A stretch of DNA of 64,000 bases from Dendrophyllia cribrosa (lineage: Eukaryota; Cnidaria; Anthozoa; Scleractinia; Dendrophylliidae): assembly GCA_024195265.1 (NCBI GenBank), contig JAJLRJ010000004.1, forward strand, positions 35,093,530 through 35,157,529. Reading direction: 5' to 3'. The notes under the pieces are model-generated. The model saw only the letters and a list, made by a program, of their open reading frames with translations. It searched no databases and was not told where the DNA came from. This document shows positions 39,801-52,615 of the stretch, in pieces; positions within the stretch are counted from its first letter, which is position 1; each line of letters opens with the position of its first letter. The position numbers and the translations under genes are program-made.

Positions 39801-42800
39801 TTCTGCACTTTCTTTCAAACAGATTTCTGTAATTTTTATGGGTTTTGATTATCTTCTCAGGTGTCTCTATAACTCTGATGGAGATTATCTTATAGGTGAG
39901 GATCTCTAAACATTCTTCTCTACAAATGCATGAATTTTTGTTTTTTACATTCTCATTATTAAATATTAGTATTTTTTATTTCAACTGCTTATAAACATCC
40001 TCATTAAGCACCCTGTTGTTTTTTATATATCAATAATACATTGTGGTTTAAATTTGTTTTCGGCTTAAAAAATTTCAAACCCAGTTCTAACAATTTTTGT
40101 TTTCCCTTGTCTCGGATTGATAACCATAATTTAGAACAAAGGGAACTAAACATTAAAACTAGTTTGTAAAATGTGAACAACAACTGACATACACATGTAT
40201 ATTTGTAAAGATAATAAGATTACTTTTAAGTTGCTTGTCTTTTTTCTTTTTTTTTTTCCGCTTGTAAGAACATTCATTGATAACATACTGTACTACAACT
40301 GTACATGTTTGTAAATCTACTTCAAAATTACTCCTCATTGGAATTTTTAGAGAATTTCATGAACTGGCTTCATAATTTATTTATGTAACTTACAGCTGTT
40401 AATTTAACTTGTTTTAACATAATTTATTTTTATTAGTTCCCCAGAAGGGTGTTTTGATGATCACAACAGAGTTTGGCAAAATGGAAGTGAAACCAAATGA
40501 ATTCTGTGTTATCCAGGTATAGGACTTTATATACATGTTATGGTTCATAATTTGTACATGTAGTTTTGTTTTGAATGTTGCTGTCCAGAAATTGGTTTGT
40601 TGTCAAAATTTAATGTTCTTCTGGGTGTTATAGCTTTACGGACATACGTGTACTGTACACTGTACATGTACACTTGAATTATATATTAATCTTAAGGTGC
40701 TACTTAGAGTCGGTTTACATGGAGGGAGGGTGACCACCCGGACCCCCCTAAAAGCTTCTGCCAATGGCGCTCTCGGGAGCTTTGGAACCCCCCTTCTTCC
40801 AAATGCTGGCTACAATGTAGCCTGCCTAGAAGAGTGACCCAGGCAAGAATGTAAAAAAAAAAAAATCAGCACAGCCTGCAGGTCACCCATCCTTCTTGTA
40901 AACAGTCCATTACCAAAGTCTTTGCAGTGGCAAAAATATTATAGTGTGTTTACATGTGATACAAGTCACATTTATTTAATTATTTTATTGATTTTATTCT
41001 CATCTATATATGACTTTATAATATTCTATATTTTCAGCAAGGAATAAGATTTTCAGTGGAGATAAGTGAACCTTCAAGAGGTTACATTCTGGAAGTGTTT
41101 GATGCACACTTTGTACTGCCGAGTCTTGGACCAATTGGTATGGATTCATTATTTTTGCCAGTTAATGAAATGTAGGGGTATAGAATGGTCTATCGGGAAT
41201 GATGCGTCTCAGAAAATATTCTCGAATTCTCGGCATTTGAAATTGGAGTCTCGGAATCTCGGGCTCGCCATAATTTTAGAATTTTTATAATTTGGATATA
41301 ATTTTATTGAATTTTTCTCGTAAATTTCAGCTTCCGTTGGAGATTTCAGTTATGTTTTAAGCTGTTTTTATTAGTACTATCGGCCCGACATTTTCCAGCA
41401 ATTGGAGTCTCGGGCTAAGATTTTTTAGAGGTAAAGTCTCGGGCTCGGATTTGATAGAAACGCTAAAGTCTCGGTCTCGCATTTTTAAACAAGGGTCTCG
41501 CAGTCTCGAATTTACCATTCTATACCCCTTAAGAGCGCCTGTCTGTAAATATCAAACATATCGCGGCAAGTGATAAAATTGGATTCTTTTGATATTTTAA
41601 CGTTGGATAGGTTAAGGTATAACAAAAATCACTGGATACCTTTTTCGGCCAAATATCTTTTTATTTTAAAGAAAAATGCAGAAAACAAAATTCCGTTAAA
41701 ATCGCCATTTAAGACGGAAAATTATTGCACAACTTTGACAGTCTCGTTTGCAAAAACAACTAACGCTACGGCATTTAAAACATGGAAATCGTATTTTGCA
41801 ATCTTTAGATATCTAGTAGAGTGATTTAGGGAATTATTTTGTTGTTCTTTGCTTGCAAAATAATTTTATTTCGAAGACATACATTTCACTTCTTTAAAAG
41901 TACCTCGTAAACAAAACAATTTTTCACCATGTGCTAAACCTTCAAACGGATTAAGTTTCTGTTGGTTAATTTTTATAAAGATGATCTCAAGCTTGCCGTA
42001 AAAATTTCTTTGGGCAAATGATTCAGAGCGACGCGAGAGCATTTCAAACTTCGTTAAAATTAGAGCTATTTGACCCTACGAGGTCAACAATCAATTTGCG
42101 GGTGCGCGGGTCACACAAATATTCTATAAACTTCTGATTCTGTGTTAACCCATTATGAAATTAAAATAGCCGCATTGAAAAACACTGACATTTCCTTACC
42201 TCATTTGCGGTAGAAGACAGATTCAGAGACCACTTTTGTGTATAAATCCCTTCTTTGTTCATCGTATTTTAGTCTTGTTCATTTGTAATGTCCGATGCAC
42301 GCCGGCCGCGGACTGCCATGAAAGGTCGCACGCAAACCTCTGTTAAACTTTCGACACATTTCAGCATTATGGCATCTTATTTAAAGGCTATAGCATTTGT
42401 AGAATGTTCTTCGGTTGAAGTTAACAGATAGATAAACTTAATCACTGCTTGAGAAGTACTGAATGAACAAACATGTCGGGCCGTTTAAGCCGTGATCGTG
42501 ACAGCAGTTATTTGTGTCGTCACGCAATGCAGCTATTGGTCAGCATTTTAGCGGGGTAGGGGTAGGGCTAAAGAGCTTGAAAACACGGAATCTATGTCTA
42601 AAACTCTTGCAGCGGAGAAACAAAAATACAAAGACTTTTCAGTTACGTTAGCACATTTAAGCGCCTTCATTCTCTATTGTTCTACTCCGGAAAGATTATT
42701 TATTCGCCGTTGCACAGTAAGTAAAAACGAGGTGTGAAATGCAAATGAGATCACTAGACTAGTTTTTACCTAATTACACCTGTAAGATCACTGTGGTATT

Positions 42801-43163
42801 TAGCTATTTCTGTCTTTTTTTCGTATTGTTTTTCTTTTTTTTTTTATTATCAGAAGGATACTGTCTTCATGAAACATTATGCGAAAAAGGGAAAATCAAT
42901 CTAAAATTCGCCACATGCATTCCCCAAAAGATATCAATTTGTACTAGTGATGTAAACTTTTGTCAAACCGTTACACTGACTGCAACTGATTTTTTTTTTT
43001 GTCTCTCCTCAAAAGAGCACTTATTTGGATGTTTTCTACTTGTCAATAATCCAGCTGTGAGTTTGGGTTACCTGTGGTTCGTGGGACCATTTACCTCTGT
43101 CGCTCTTTTCTGTCGATGATACATGTATGTACCATGGATTTTTTTTTTTGGGGGGGGGGGGGG

Positions 43164-43194
<31 letters not shown>

Positions 43195-46100
43195 CGGGGG
43201 GGCTTCTCCCTTCCTTACTTCAAATTCATGTCATGCCTTAATTCAGAACCATTTGTTGCATTTTCTTTAATTTAAAATTTGACTCAATGGGAGTAATGTT
43301 TGGCTAATCCATTGTCGGTGTTACAAACTAAGAAAGGTCAAGAAAACCTAAGTAATTTTTTGGCAGTAGCAAAATAATTAAAAACCCGCTCATATTTTAA
43401 AGTTGATAACGAGAGAATATCTGAAAATTGAAGAACTTACTAAGTCAAATAGAGTAATCGCCAATTGTCGAGAAGAAAAATAAATGCTGTTTAAATAATG
43501 CGGTTGACAAAAAAGTAAACACTACCTGGTTATGCTAATTACCTAGTGTCTTTGTTTACTTGATGGCGGCGCTAAAGTGCATGTTTTTGTACGTCAAAGA
43601 TTCGAGTTCAGTTCCAGGTATTACACAAAAATGGAAGGCACTTGTTCGTTTAAGTCCTTTGTTGGTGGAGTTTGTGGTTATGACATTTCGTGCACAAAGG
43701 ACATCTCTAATCACAAATCTGTCTTGAAATTTACCGGACCTGAAGATGTGATCGAACTTATTTTATGTCGAGCAGCGTTGTTTACTTGAAATGTAAAGGA
43801 AGTAGTTGTAAACTAAAGTTGTCGAATTAAGTTCAGTGGCGGATCTAGGGAAGCGGCCCCTTTCCATCCCTTTTTTGGCGAAGAAAAAGTCTCGAGGGAC
43901 CGAACTTTTTTCAGAACCATTTTCACTCCCCCTCCCACCCCTTCTCCTTATGAGCAAGCTGGATCCGCAACTGGAAATTTATAGTGAAAAAGAGATCACA
44001 TGCATGATGCTATCCACAAGAAGCCCTGGTACACCCATCTTTCAGGGGCAGCTCCATCAAGTAGACGGCACCTCGACTCGTATGGTAAGAAGGTAAATTG
44101 AGGAAACGAGAAAAAAGCATCCAATATGAATATTGAATATGGAAAGCAAGACTGGGGAGAGGAGTTAAAAATCGTTGCTCGCAAAAGGCTATTGCTACCA
44201 ATTAATATATTTTAGAACATATTACTAACGAAGAAAATTAAATGGTGCTGAAATATATTTCTAAACAGTTATTTTGTTTACTTGCAAAAGTGTTTCAATT
44301 TAATTGCCTTATCCGCACCCCTACCCCCTTAAATGCAAACAAAACTGCATTGCGTGACATAACTGAAAAAAGACTGAAAGCAAACGTCCGACAGGTTTTG
44401 TTTGTACTTCAAAGGAACATTTCAAATCTTTTAGCGCGCTACAAAACCGAGGAACGCTCCAAAAAGTAATTAGCCCTTTGAATAGATGCCGTGATACTGA
44501 AAAGTGTCGAAAGTTTAACAAAGATTGGCTGACCCGACCGTTTAATATGACGTTGTTGTCGTCCGACGTTTATCGGACGTTGTAAACAAGACTAAAGGAC
44601 ATACGATGAACGGTGAAAAAATGCAAGAAAATGATCTCTGGATAAGTCTTCTACAACAAATAAGGTAAGAAAATTTCAAAACATTTTTTCCATGTGGCTA
44701 CTTTAACCTTATTTGTGTTAAGACGTGGTGGAAAGCGAAATGTTTGTGTGACCCGCAAATTGATAGTTGACCTCGTAAGGTCAAATAACTCTAATTTTAA
44801 CGAAGTTTGAAATGCTCTAGCGTCGCTCTGAATCATTTGCCCAAAGAAATTTTTACGGCAATCTTGAGACCATCTTTATAAAAATTAACCAACAGAAACT
44901 TAATCCGTTTGAAGGTTTAGCACGTGGTGAAAAATTGTTTTGTTTACGAGGTACTTTCAAAGAAGTAAAATATATGTCTTCGAAATAAAATTATTTTGCA
45001 AGCAAAGAACAACAAAATAATTCCCTACATCTCTCTACTAGATATTTAAAGATTGCAAAATATGATTTTCATGTTTTAAATGCCGTAGCGTTACTTGTTT
45101 TTGCAAGCGAGACTGTCAAAGTTGTGCAATAATTTTCCACCTCAAATGGCGATTTTAACGGACTTTCGTTTTTTGAATTTTTCTTTTAAATAAAAAGATA
45201 TTTGGCCGAAAAAAGTATCAAGTGTTTTTTGTTATACCTTAATCTATCTAACTTTAAAATATGAAAGAAATCGAATTTTTATTACTTGCCAAAAAAATTC
45301 AAATTTGTCTGATTTTTACGGACAGGCGCTCTTAATGTATAATGAGCAATATATTCTATAAATTTTACTCATGCAAGTAATGACGCTGTTTAATAAACAA
45401 ACAAATGACACTCATGTTACAGTCTGTCCATCTTATTTATTTTCAAAGGGGCATTAAATGTAAGCGAAGTAACCCATTTAAAATCAGTACTAATGTAGGC
45501 TTAAATACTAATATCAGAGTAGAAAAACAAACCAGTTAGAACAAAATAATTAAAACTGGTTTGAAAAAAAAATTGAACAAAAATAAAAATTAAATTACAA
45601 CATATATTGTTTGACACAAATCAAAAGTAGAACTGGTTTTGATTTTGTTGGTACAAAATGCCGGCAGGGGCTTAATATACATATTTATTTAATAATAATA
45701 ATTGCAGTTTAGTGAGTTTAATGTTACACATGTGCCTTGAGTTATTAAAACCATAATTAATTTTGAGAGGATTCAGAAAAAGCCTAAATGTCACTTTACA
45801 TGTTTACTTAAACCTAGTTAAATCTCTACCAATTGGCAGGTGGTAATGGGCTGGCAAACCCTCGTGACTTCCTGACACCTGTGGCATGGTTTGAAGACAG
45901 AGATGTGTCCTCTGGTTTCACAGTCATCAGCAAATTCCAGGGAAAACTTTTCAAAGCCGTTCAGGTTTGGTTAAATGTTCAGACTGCTAAAAATTGAGAC
46001 TCCTTCTGTTCCAAGAATAGCAGTCAATTACATTTCTTGTCAGTAATACTTATTGAAACAACTTATTTTGATACTATTAATTAAAGTGCACCTAAACCCC

Positions 46101-49100
46101 AATTTTTTTCTTTCTTTTAATCAAATCAATGTACGTTGAAAAGTCGAATAGTTAAATATTTCTTGTTTTTAATGTCGCGTTAGTGAGTTATTGAGATTAG
46201 AATTTACTAAAATGTTAATTAGATGACGTCAAATGCAGACTCGTTTATTATCCAACTGCTTGTTTCCACCTCCAAGTAATATTTTTTTACAAATCAATTG
46301 ACTATACACAGTTTTTATTAGTATTTCTTAAATTTATTATCCTTAAGCTGTGAACTGCGTATTGTAAATTGAAGTAGTAATACTTAAAAATAGTGTTTTT
46401 GGAGGTTATTTTCTGTAATTACATGTACAAATGTAGCGGCCATGTTTGTTTTCTGGTAATCTAAAAACAATTTTTCAAACAAAACAAACACATTTCATCG
46501 CGTTTTATTTCAAATTATAAAATGCTCATAATGACAATGAAATGCACGCGCTATGATTGGTTAAACCGAGTTCATTATAACTCGATAAAGCACGCACGTG
46601 ACGTAAGGTTCATTATAACCGTTTTTATTTTATAAAAGAAATAAAAAAACTTGTTCCTCGTGCACTGTTGAGTTATATAAGCACTTGGGGATTTTTAAGA
46701 ACACTCAAGAAGTGCGAGAAGCACTCGCCTTTGGCTCGTGCTTCTCGCACTTCTCTCGTGTTCTTAAAAATTCCCGCGTGCTTATATAACTCAATAATGC
46801 ACTCGGGGCGTTTTTTATTTCTTTATTATAAAATGCTCAAGGAAATGCGCGCGCTATGATTGGTTAAACCAAGTTCATTATAACTCGATAAAGCACGCGC
46901 GTGACGTAAGGTTTAATTATTATAACCATTATTATTTTATAAAAGAAATGAAAAAACTTGTTCCTCGTGCATTGTTGAGTTATATATCAAGCACTTGGGA
47001 ATTTTTAAGAACACTCGAGAAGTGCGAGAAGCACTCGCCTTTGGCTCATGCTTCTCTGCACTTCTCTCGTGTTCTTAAAATCTCCTGCGTGCTTATATAA
47101 CTCAATAATGCACTTGGCGCATTTTTTATTTCTTTAAAATAATCCAGGATTTTTGGAGCATTTTGGCAGCCTACACTGTATATGTCAATGATTTTCCACC
47201 CTGCATTTTATATGCCAAAAAGGCCCTGAGGAGGAGATTGGCAATTTGGTGATTACAAAATCAAGAAATACTTTCTTTTGGGCTAAACAACTAATTTTAA
47301 TAGAAACAAGGAATCAGAGAATTAACTCTGTGTGTAAATTATAGTGTTAAGGTCAACCCATAAATTTCCCTGTACTGAGCGTTAGCCCTAGTAAGAAAAT
47401 GAGGGACCACACGAGGGAAAGAAAAAAATCTTTGACCTGGGTGGAATTCGAACCCACGACCTCCGGATTAGATCTTCCGTCGCTCTACCGCTTGAGCCAT
47501 GAGGCCGTACGGGAGCAGAACATGGGTAATAAGATGGTAATTCGTGGCAATGAGAATGTGAAGGGTACAAATAAATGTTGAGCCCAAAGCACTGGCCTTA
47601 CCTTAGCACTATAATTTACACACACACAGTTAATTCTCTGATTTCTTGTTTGTATCACCAGTGCTACATGGCTTAAATTTTATTTGTACCCTTCACAGTC
47701 TCATTGCCATGAATTACCACCTTATTACCCACGATCTGCTCCCGTATGGCCTCGTGGCTCAAGCGGTAGAGCGACGGAAGATCTAATCCGGAGGTCGTGG
47801 GTTCGAATCCCACCGAGGTCAAATATTTTTTTCTTTCCCTCTTGTGGTCCCTCTTTTCCTCACTAGGGCTAACGCTCAGTACAGGGAAATTTATGGGTTT
47901 ACCTTAGCACTAATATATATAGATAGGCTGATCCTAACAGCGTTGCCATTGCAGCTCTCTGAACAGAAATTAAAGCCGATGAAAAGATTGGCTAACAAAG
48001 GTGAAAGGTCGGAAGCACAAGAATAAAATTGACGACCGGGCTATTTTTTAATTTTAGCAATTCTCAAAAACAGACTTACGCGACCGTTTGCATAGTACAT
48101 TTAGACCGTACAAAAGTTCACAAAAACAACTTTTTCTTCGTCTAGAATAACTAGTACGACTGATTTCCGAAAAAAATACACCTGTTGCTTATAAAAAATT
48201 GTCTGAGAAACTGATTTGGAAATCAAAATTACAAAAAATACACAAACATATTTGCATAAGACCACGCGAGTGAAGTTTAGAACTATAAAATCCAAGTCTT
48301 GTTTTGTTTACATAAGATCGCTTTTCAACCTATGTACATGTAATGAATGAACAAACACATAAAAATGGACAACACAATCTTCTTTCTAACAAATTTTATT
48401 CAAACCTCCATAAGTTTATGTTGAAAAGCAAAACGCGAACCATTTATAGCTCATCGAGGCCGAGATGTTTCCGATGAAAGAAATCAAATGAAAACAACTT
48501 GCTACTTTTTAATTTTAGCAATTCTCAAAAACAGACTTACGCGACCGTTTGCACGGTACATTTAGACCGTACAAAAGTTCACAAAAACAACTTTTTCCCC
48601 GTCTTAAATAACTAGTACGACAATACATCTGTTGCTTGTAAAAAAAATTGTCCGAGAAACTGATTTGGAAATCAAAATTGCAAAAAATACAAAGTCAAAC
48701 ATATTTGCTATTAAAGACCATGCACGCGAGTGAAGTTTAGCACTATAAAATCCAAGTTTTGTTTTGTTTATATAAAATCGCTTTTCAACCTATGTAATGA
48801 ATGAACAAACACATGAAAATGGACAACACAATCTTCTTTCGAAAAATTTTATTCAAATCTCCATAAGTTTATGTTGAAAAGCAAAACGCGAACCATTTAT
48901 AGCTCATCGAGGCCGAGATGTCTCCGATGAAAGAAATCAAAACAACTGAATTTAATTGAGCACGTTTTTTAAACAATTCTCCAAAACTAGCTAGAACACA
49001 AAGAAAAAGTCAATCACAGATTGATATCAACATAAATTCTCATCGAAAATTGTAATCTGTTTTACCTTTAAGTCCCTCGCTTGCTTGGAAATTCTTTAAT

Positions 49101-52100
49101 AAATCTCCGCTTGATCTTTGGATGTGAAATCCGTAATGAAACAAACATCTCGGATGTTGTGTGGCGTCATACGCGCATGTTTTGCGACGTCATACGCGCC
49201 CGCGAAATAGCCCTGTCCAACACGGGCGGGCCGCACACGCACGCGCCCGCGAAACATTCTGCTAGCCATGACCATTAAAAATGACGGGCATAAGTTCTAG
49301 GTTCTATGAGTGTGGGGCTACGCGCGGGCCTTTGGCGCGCAGAGCTCCGCTATAATTTACACACAGAGTTAATTCTCTGATTCCTTGTTTGTATCACCAG
49401 TGCTACGTGGCTCAACATTTATTTTAATAGACACTTGTAACCCTGGTACAGGTACAATGTAGGTTGATCCTCTTTGGAGTGACACATACTCTATTGGGGA
49501 CCATGCACCCCCCCCCCCCCACCCACCCCCCCCCCCCTCCCCTCCCCCCCTCCATTTCCCAATTGCTCACTTTAATATTCATGTTGTTTGTTTGCTTTTT
49601 CTTTTTAGGGCCATTCTCCTTTTGATGTGGTAGCTTGGCATGGTAACTATGCTCCCTACAAGTATGACCTGAGCTGCTTTAATGTCATCAATACAGTTTC
49701 CTTTGACCACTGTGTAAGCGTATTAATGCCTGCATTTGTAATCAGTTTACACTATCCTCTATGGGAGAGGGAAACTCATAATAATTATAGACATGTAGGG
49801 ATGATCATGAATTGTATCTTTTGTGGGTCAAAATTTTAGCTATTGTTCCACCTTTTGGATGCCACTCATCATCATCATCATTGGTCGGCTGTGGCCCAGG
49901 CAACTGTAAGCTTCTTCCAGCCCTTGCTATCAATAGCAAGGTCGACAAACTGGCTTGGAAATATCTGACCATCATGATCTTCCAGCAGAGCTCTGTTGAG
50001 CAAACTGCAGATTAAGGTTGTTGGTTGACATCCCGAACTGCGCCTACCATGGGAAGGGTTGTTGAATGCATACAGTCTCGCTGGCTTGTCCTTGGGCATG
50101 CAATGTATGTGGCCCAGGTTCCCCCTGCTTCCTGCTATAGAAATACATGTAGGGTTAAGCTCCACCATGTGGCTCACCTATCAGCTGTGGTTCATGTGTG
50201 ACCTTATTAATTAGTCACTTGGCAAATTCTCTTTATCTCACACCACACTCTTTTCACCTGTTGCATTCTAGGACCCTTCAATATTCACCGTGTTATCGTG
50301 TCCCAGTTTAAAACCAGGAGTTGCCATAGCAGACTTTGTTATATTTCCACCAAGATGGAGTGTTGCTGAAAACACGTTCAGACCACCTTATTACCATAGT
50401 AAGTGACTTATCTCTCTCATGGCAGTATACAGTGGGTGTTAGGGGGGTGTTGGGGGATGGTGGGGGTGGGGGAGGGGGAGGGGGAGGGGGGGAGACAGAG
50501 ACAGAATCAAGGCATGTAGTGCTCAAAAGAAAAGTAAAGTGATAACTAAAAGGTACCCTTTTAATGAATTTAAAGTCTGGATAGTTCTGGATTCTTGTAA
50601 TTGGCAGCTACATAGTAATTGTTAGTCTGAAATGTCAGCCGCTTTCTCGCCCAACCCCCTGTGGTCGCCAGCGAGAGAGCGTCTGAATTCTGAGTGTTAT
50701 AATGCTCTCCGGTGATGTCAGGGATTAGTGTGAGAATGGTAGTTAGATTTCAATTGGTTTCTAGTTTTGAGAGATAGACAACTATGCACTTATTGACTGA
50801 GTGGGAGGGCTGGACGGGAAAATATTTGGCTCAAGGTCATGGCGTACGGACCGAGCGCCATGACCGAGAGCCAAATATTTTCTTGTCCGGCCCGACCTAA
50901 CTCAGTCAATAAGTATTTTATGATATGACTAGAAAGTACAAGAATAGTCGTGCAGTGCGAGGTCGCTTGAACTTGAGCGGGGCCAGACGGCTTTTTCCGG
51001 ACCAGCTCACGTCAACCCGTCCGGCCCAGCTCACGTCACCTTACGATTCTATTTCTTGTAGGATTGCGTCAGCGGGGCCGTACGGTCATATTATAATATT
51101 TCTTATTGGTCACAAAAGGCGAAGGCTGCCAAAGTATTGAAAACAGGAGAAGGTGTCAACATGATGCTAGAAAGGCAATTACTTTTTACTTTACAGGAAA
51201 CTGTATGAGTGAGTTCATGGGATTGATTCATGGAAAATATGAAGCGAAGGTATGGGAAACCATATTTATTTTATTAACATTAGTGGTGTCTGTGTCTTAA
51301 AATAATTTGTATCAACAATTTTTTTGTCATTACGCCTTTTCTACTTTGCATTGATGAAATTATTAAAACTTTTGCATTTAGACAAATTATGTCGTTATAA
51401 TTGGATCAATGTTTCACAAAGAGAAAGAAACCTGTTAGTCCAGTTATGATGAGTATTTTTGTCAAAAATCGTTGCCTAAGTAAGATAACTGGTTTATTGT
51501 CTGTTGATGTATTCATTACTTAATGAATGTACTTTTTGCGCCATAGGAAGAAGGATTTGCCCCAGGGGGTGGCAGTCTACACAGTATGATGACTCCCCAT
51601 GGGCCTGATCATGATTGTTTTGAAAAGGCGTCACATGCAGAGTTGAAACCCCAGCGAGTGGCAGATGGCACTATGGTATGTACAGTACATTGCGACAGTA
51701 CAATCAACCCCCCACCCCCCCCCCACCCCCCCCCCCCCCAAGCTATCCTGCAGTGACACTGTTAAAGGAAAAAATATAAAGAACAGACAAGATCACCCAA
51801 CGTCCCCCCCCCACCCCCAGAGGCAGTCTAATGGTTGGCCCCTTACCCATTCAATTTCAGAGAGAAGCCTTGATTTGATTATAAGACAATTATAGTTCTA
51901 ACTTTGATTCTGTAACTGAAATCCTACAGTGTGATCAGCAGTTCTTTTGTGTGGACCTGTTTCTTATGCTGAAGGTGGTTCTACGTTTTGTATCTGTATA
52001 TAACCAGTCAAAGACAAGTTTTCAATCAAGAGTTGTCTTTTGAGCTGCAGAAGATAGCTGAACATGAAAATGAAAGCTACTGAATAGTGGTTTCTATAAT

Positions 52101-52615
52101 GGTGCTAATTTTAATGGTATCATGGTATCTTAAATTGGTTGCTACACTGTACTCTGCTTTTGGGAGGGGGGGGGGTCTGCTTTTATTTTTAGTTAATGTC
52201 AGATTAAAAATTAGTCTCCCACGCAGCCGTTGTTTGTCTTGTCACGCAACGCTCCTCCCCACTAAAGACTTAGTGGGGAGGAGCGTTGCGTGACGAGACA
52301 AATAACGGCCGCGTGGGAGACTAATTAAAACTAAAATAAATTTAAAAACTCCTGGTTGTTGCTATGGCTAACATCTTTGACACAATGACACAAATCAGTA
52401 ACATCTTGAAACGGAAACTTCAAGCACAAGTTTTTAGTTAATGTTTGTTATCTTTGCAGGCCTTCATGTTTGAAAGCAGTCTAAGTATGGCCATCACAAA
52501 ATGGGGAAACGAAACTTGTCAGAAGGTGGACCATGATTACTACAAGGCGTGGCAGCCATTACAGAAACACTTTAATCCAAACTGGAAACCAGCTGATGAC
52601 AAGAAAACAAGCTAG
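33887..52615 (+). CDS. HGD: Homogentisate 1,2-dioxygenase (HGD)
   Basis: Opens the ring of homogentisate to maleylacetoacetate in phenylalanine/tyrosine breakdown; cytosolic, non-heme Fe(II). Exons: 33887-33901, 33995-34060, 37360-37448, 38030-38135, 38529-38585, 38752-38843, 39861-39895, 40437-40516, 41038-41137, 45840-45964, 49609-49713, 50272-50398, 51197-51249, 51547-51675, 52460-52615. They sum to 1335 bp, giving 444 residues plus TAG; human HGD is 445. All introns are GT-AG and phases agree. Landmarks are [54 protein letters not shown] and [16 protein letters not shown] (catalytic His). Iron ligands are in [15 protein letters not shown] and [10 protein letters not shown]. It ends [13 protein letters not shown] and a hydrophilic tail. 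Introns 2 and 9 hold large TTAA transposons; most others hold MITEs. The reading frame looks functional. Confidence 0.98.
34425..34593. mobile_element. Palindromic MITE, GTTGTGGTT family, copy 1
   Basis: The arm ATGTTGTGGTTTAAATTTTT followed by CTTTGGTTTAAAA is matched by its complement at the right end. It lies in HGD intron 2. Other copies: 39167-39342, 40038-40190, and a partial one at 45515-45605. Confidence 0.8.
35415..37203. mobile_element. TTAA element, middle layer
   Basis: Inserted into the outer element at TTAA 35415-35418, repeated at 37200-37203. Inverted termini are GGTTACTGTAAACCTT and its complement AAGGTTTACAGTAACC. It spans about 1.8 kb with no recognised transposase. A plus-strand 101-codon frame at 36636-36941 has no family I know. 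Confidence 0.8.
35529..35883. mobile_element. TTAA MITE, innermost layer
   Basis: Sequence of 355 bp between TTAA 35529-35532 and 35880-35883. Inverted termini of about 25 bp start AGACCCAGTATTGTCC. It is inserted in the middle element, so it is the youngest of the three. Confidence 0.8.
39167..39342. mobile_element. Palindromic MITE, GTTGTGGTT family, copy 2
   Basis: Same arms and centre (TTTTCCTTTGTCTCAGA) as copy 1. It lies in HGD intron 6. Confidence 0.8.
40038..40190. mobile_element. Palindromic MITE, GTTGTGGTT family, degraded copy 3
   Basis: Left arm TTGTGGTTTAAATTTG and centre TTTTCCCTTGTCTCGGA are readable; the right arm is degraded. It lies in HGD intron 7. Confidence 0.65.
41173..41528. 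mobile_element. MITE with GGGGTATAGAATGGT ends
   Basis: Inverted termini GGGGTATAGAATGGT and ACCATTCTATACCCC enclose a stretch rich in AGTCTCGG and CTCGGGCTCG motifs. It directly abuts the 3.8-kb TTAA element in HGD intron 9. Confidence 0.65.
41529..45335. mobile_element. 3.8-kb TTAA element with about 600-bp inverted repeats
   Basis: Lies in HGD intron 9, bounded by TTAA (41529-41532 and 45332-45335). Ends are GAGCGCCTGTCTGTAAA and the complement of GAGCGCCTGTCCGTAAA. The arms at about 41533-42110 and 44745-45331 match over long stretches, for example the parts around TGGCGATTTTAACGG and its complement. The interior (42130-44640) contains a poly(G) tract near 43151-43200 and no recognisable transposase. 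Confidence 0.75.
45515..45605. mobile_element. Palindromic MITE, GTTGTGGTT family, partial copy 4
   Basis: Only one arm is clear: AACTGGTTTGAAAA then AATTACAACATATA. It lies in HGD intron 9, right of the 3.8-kb element. Confidence 0.55.
46081..46420. mobile_element. Partial second copy of the outer element of 35001
   Basis: Starts TTAAAGTGCACCTAAACCCC, identical to 35001-35020, then ATGTACGTTGAAAAGTCGAA and CTTGTTTCCACCTCCAAGT as at 35046 and 35168. It lacks the middle and inner insertions. The right end is unclear. It lies in HGD intron 10. Confidence 0.7.
46503..47122. repeat. Two tandem copies of a hairpin unit of about 310 bp
   Basis: Each unit carries GCGCTATGATTGGTTAAACC, TTGTTCCTCGTGCA, GAGTTATATAAGCAC-type arms and the complement GTGCTTATATAACTCAATAA. 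The units run about 46503-46811 and 46811-47122. They lie in HGD intron 10. Confidence 0.75.
47339..47905. mobile_element. Foldback element with inverted tRNA-like arms
   Basis: The left arm from TTAAGGTCAACCCATAAATT is answered on the right by the complement of AAGGTAAACCCATAAATTTC. Each arm holds a tRNA-like sequence: 47444-47516 on minus and about 47749-47822 on plus. The plus copy has a paired 7-bp acceptor (GGCCTCG with CGAGGTC), a perfect T-arm GTGGGTTCGAATCCCAC and GGCTC/GAGC D-arms. Its anticodon arm is off by one base (loop AGATCTAA). It lies in HGD intron 10. Confidence 0.7.
48041..48945. repeat. Direct duplication, unit about 465 bp
   Basis: CTCAAAAACAGACTTACGCG at 48063 recurs at 48526. 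AACACAATCTTCTTTC and GCTCATCGAGGCCGAGATGT recur likewise. The copies span about 48041-48490 and 48507-48945, in HGD intron 10. Confidence 0.8.
50788..50914. mobile_element. Palindromic MITE in HGD intron 12
   Basis: The arms ACTTATTGACTGAGT and AAATATTTGGCTC-CATGGCG are mirrored at 50845-50914 around GTACGGACCGAGC. Confidence 0.75.
52211..52325. mobile_element. Near-perfect hairpin MITE in HGD intron 14
   Basis: The left arm TTAGTCTCCCACGCAGCCGT continues through GTCACGCAACGCTCCTCCCC. The right arm is its complement, with about three mismatches. Related half-sites occur at 19362-19415 and 42506-42530. Confidence 0.85.
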
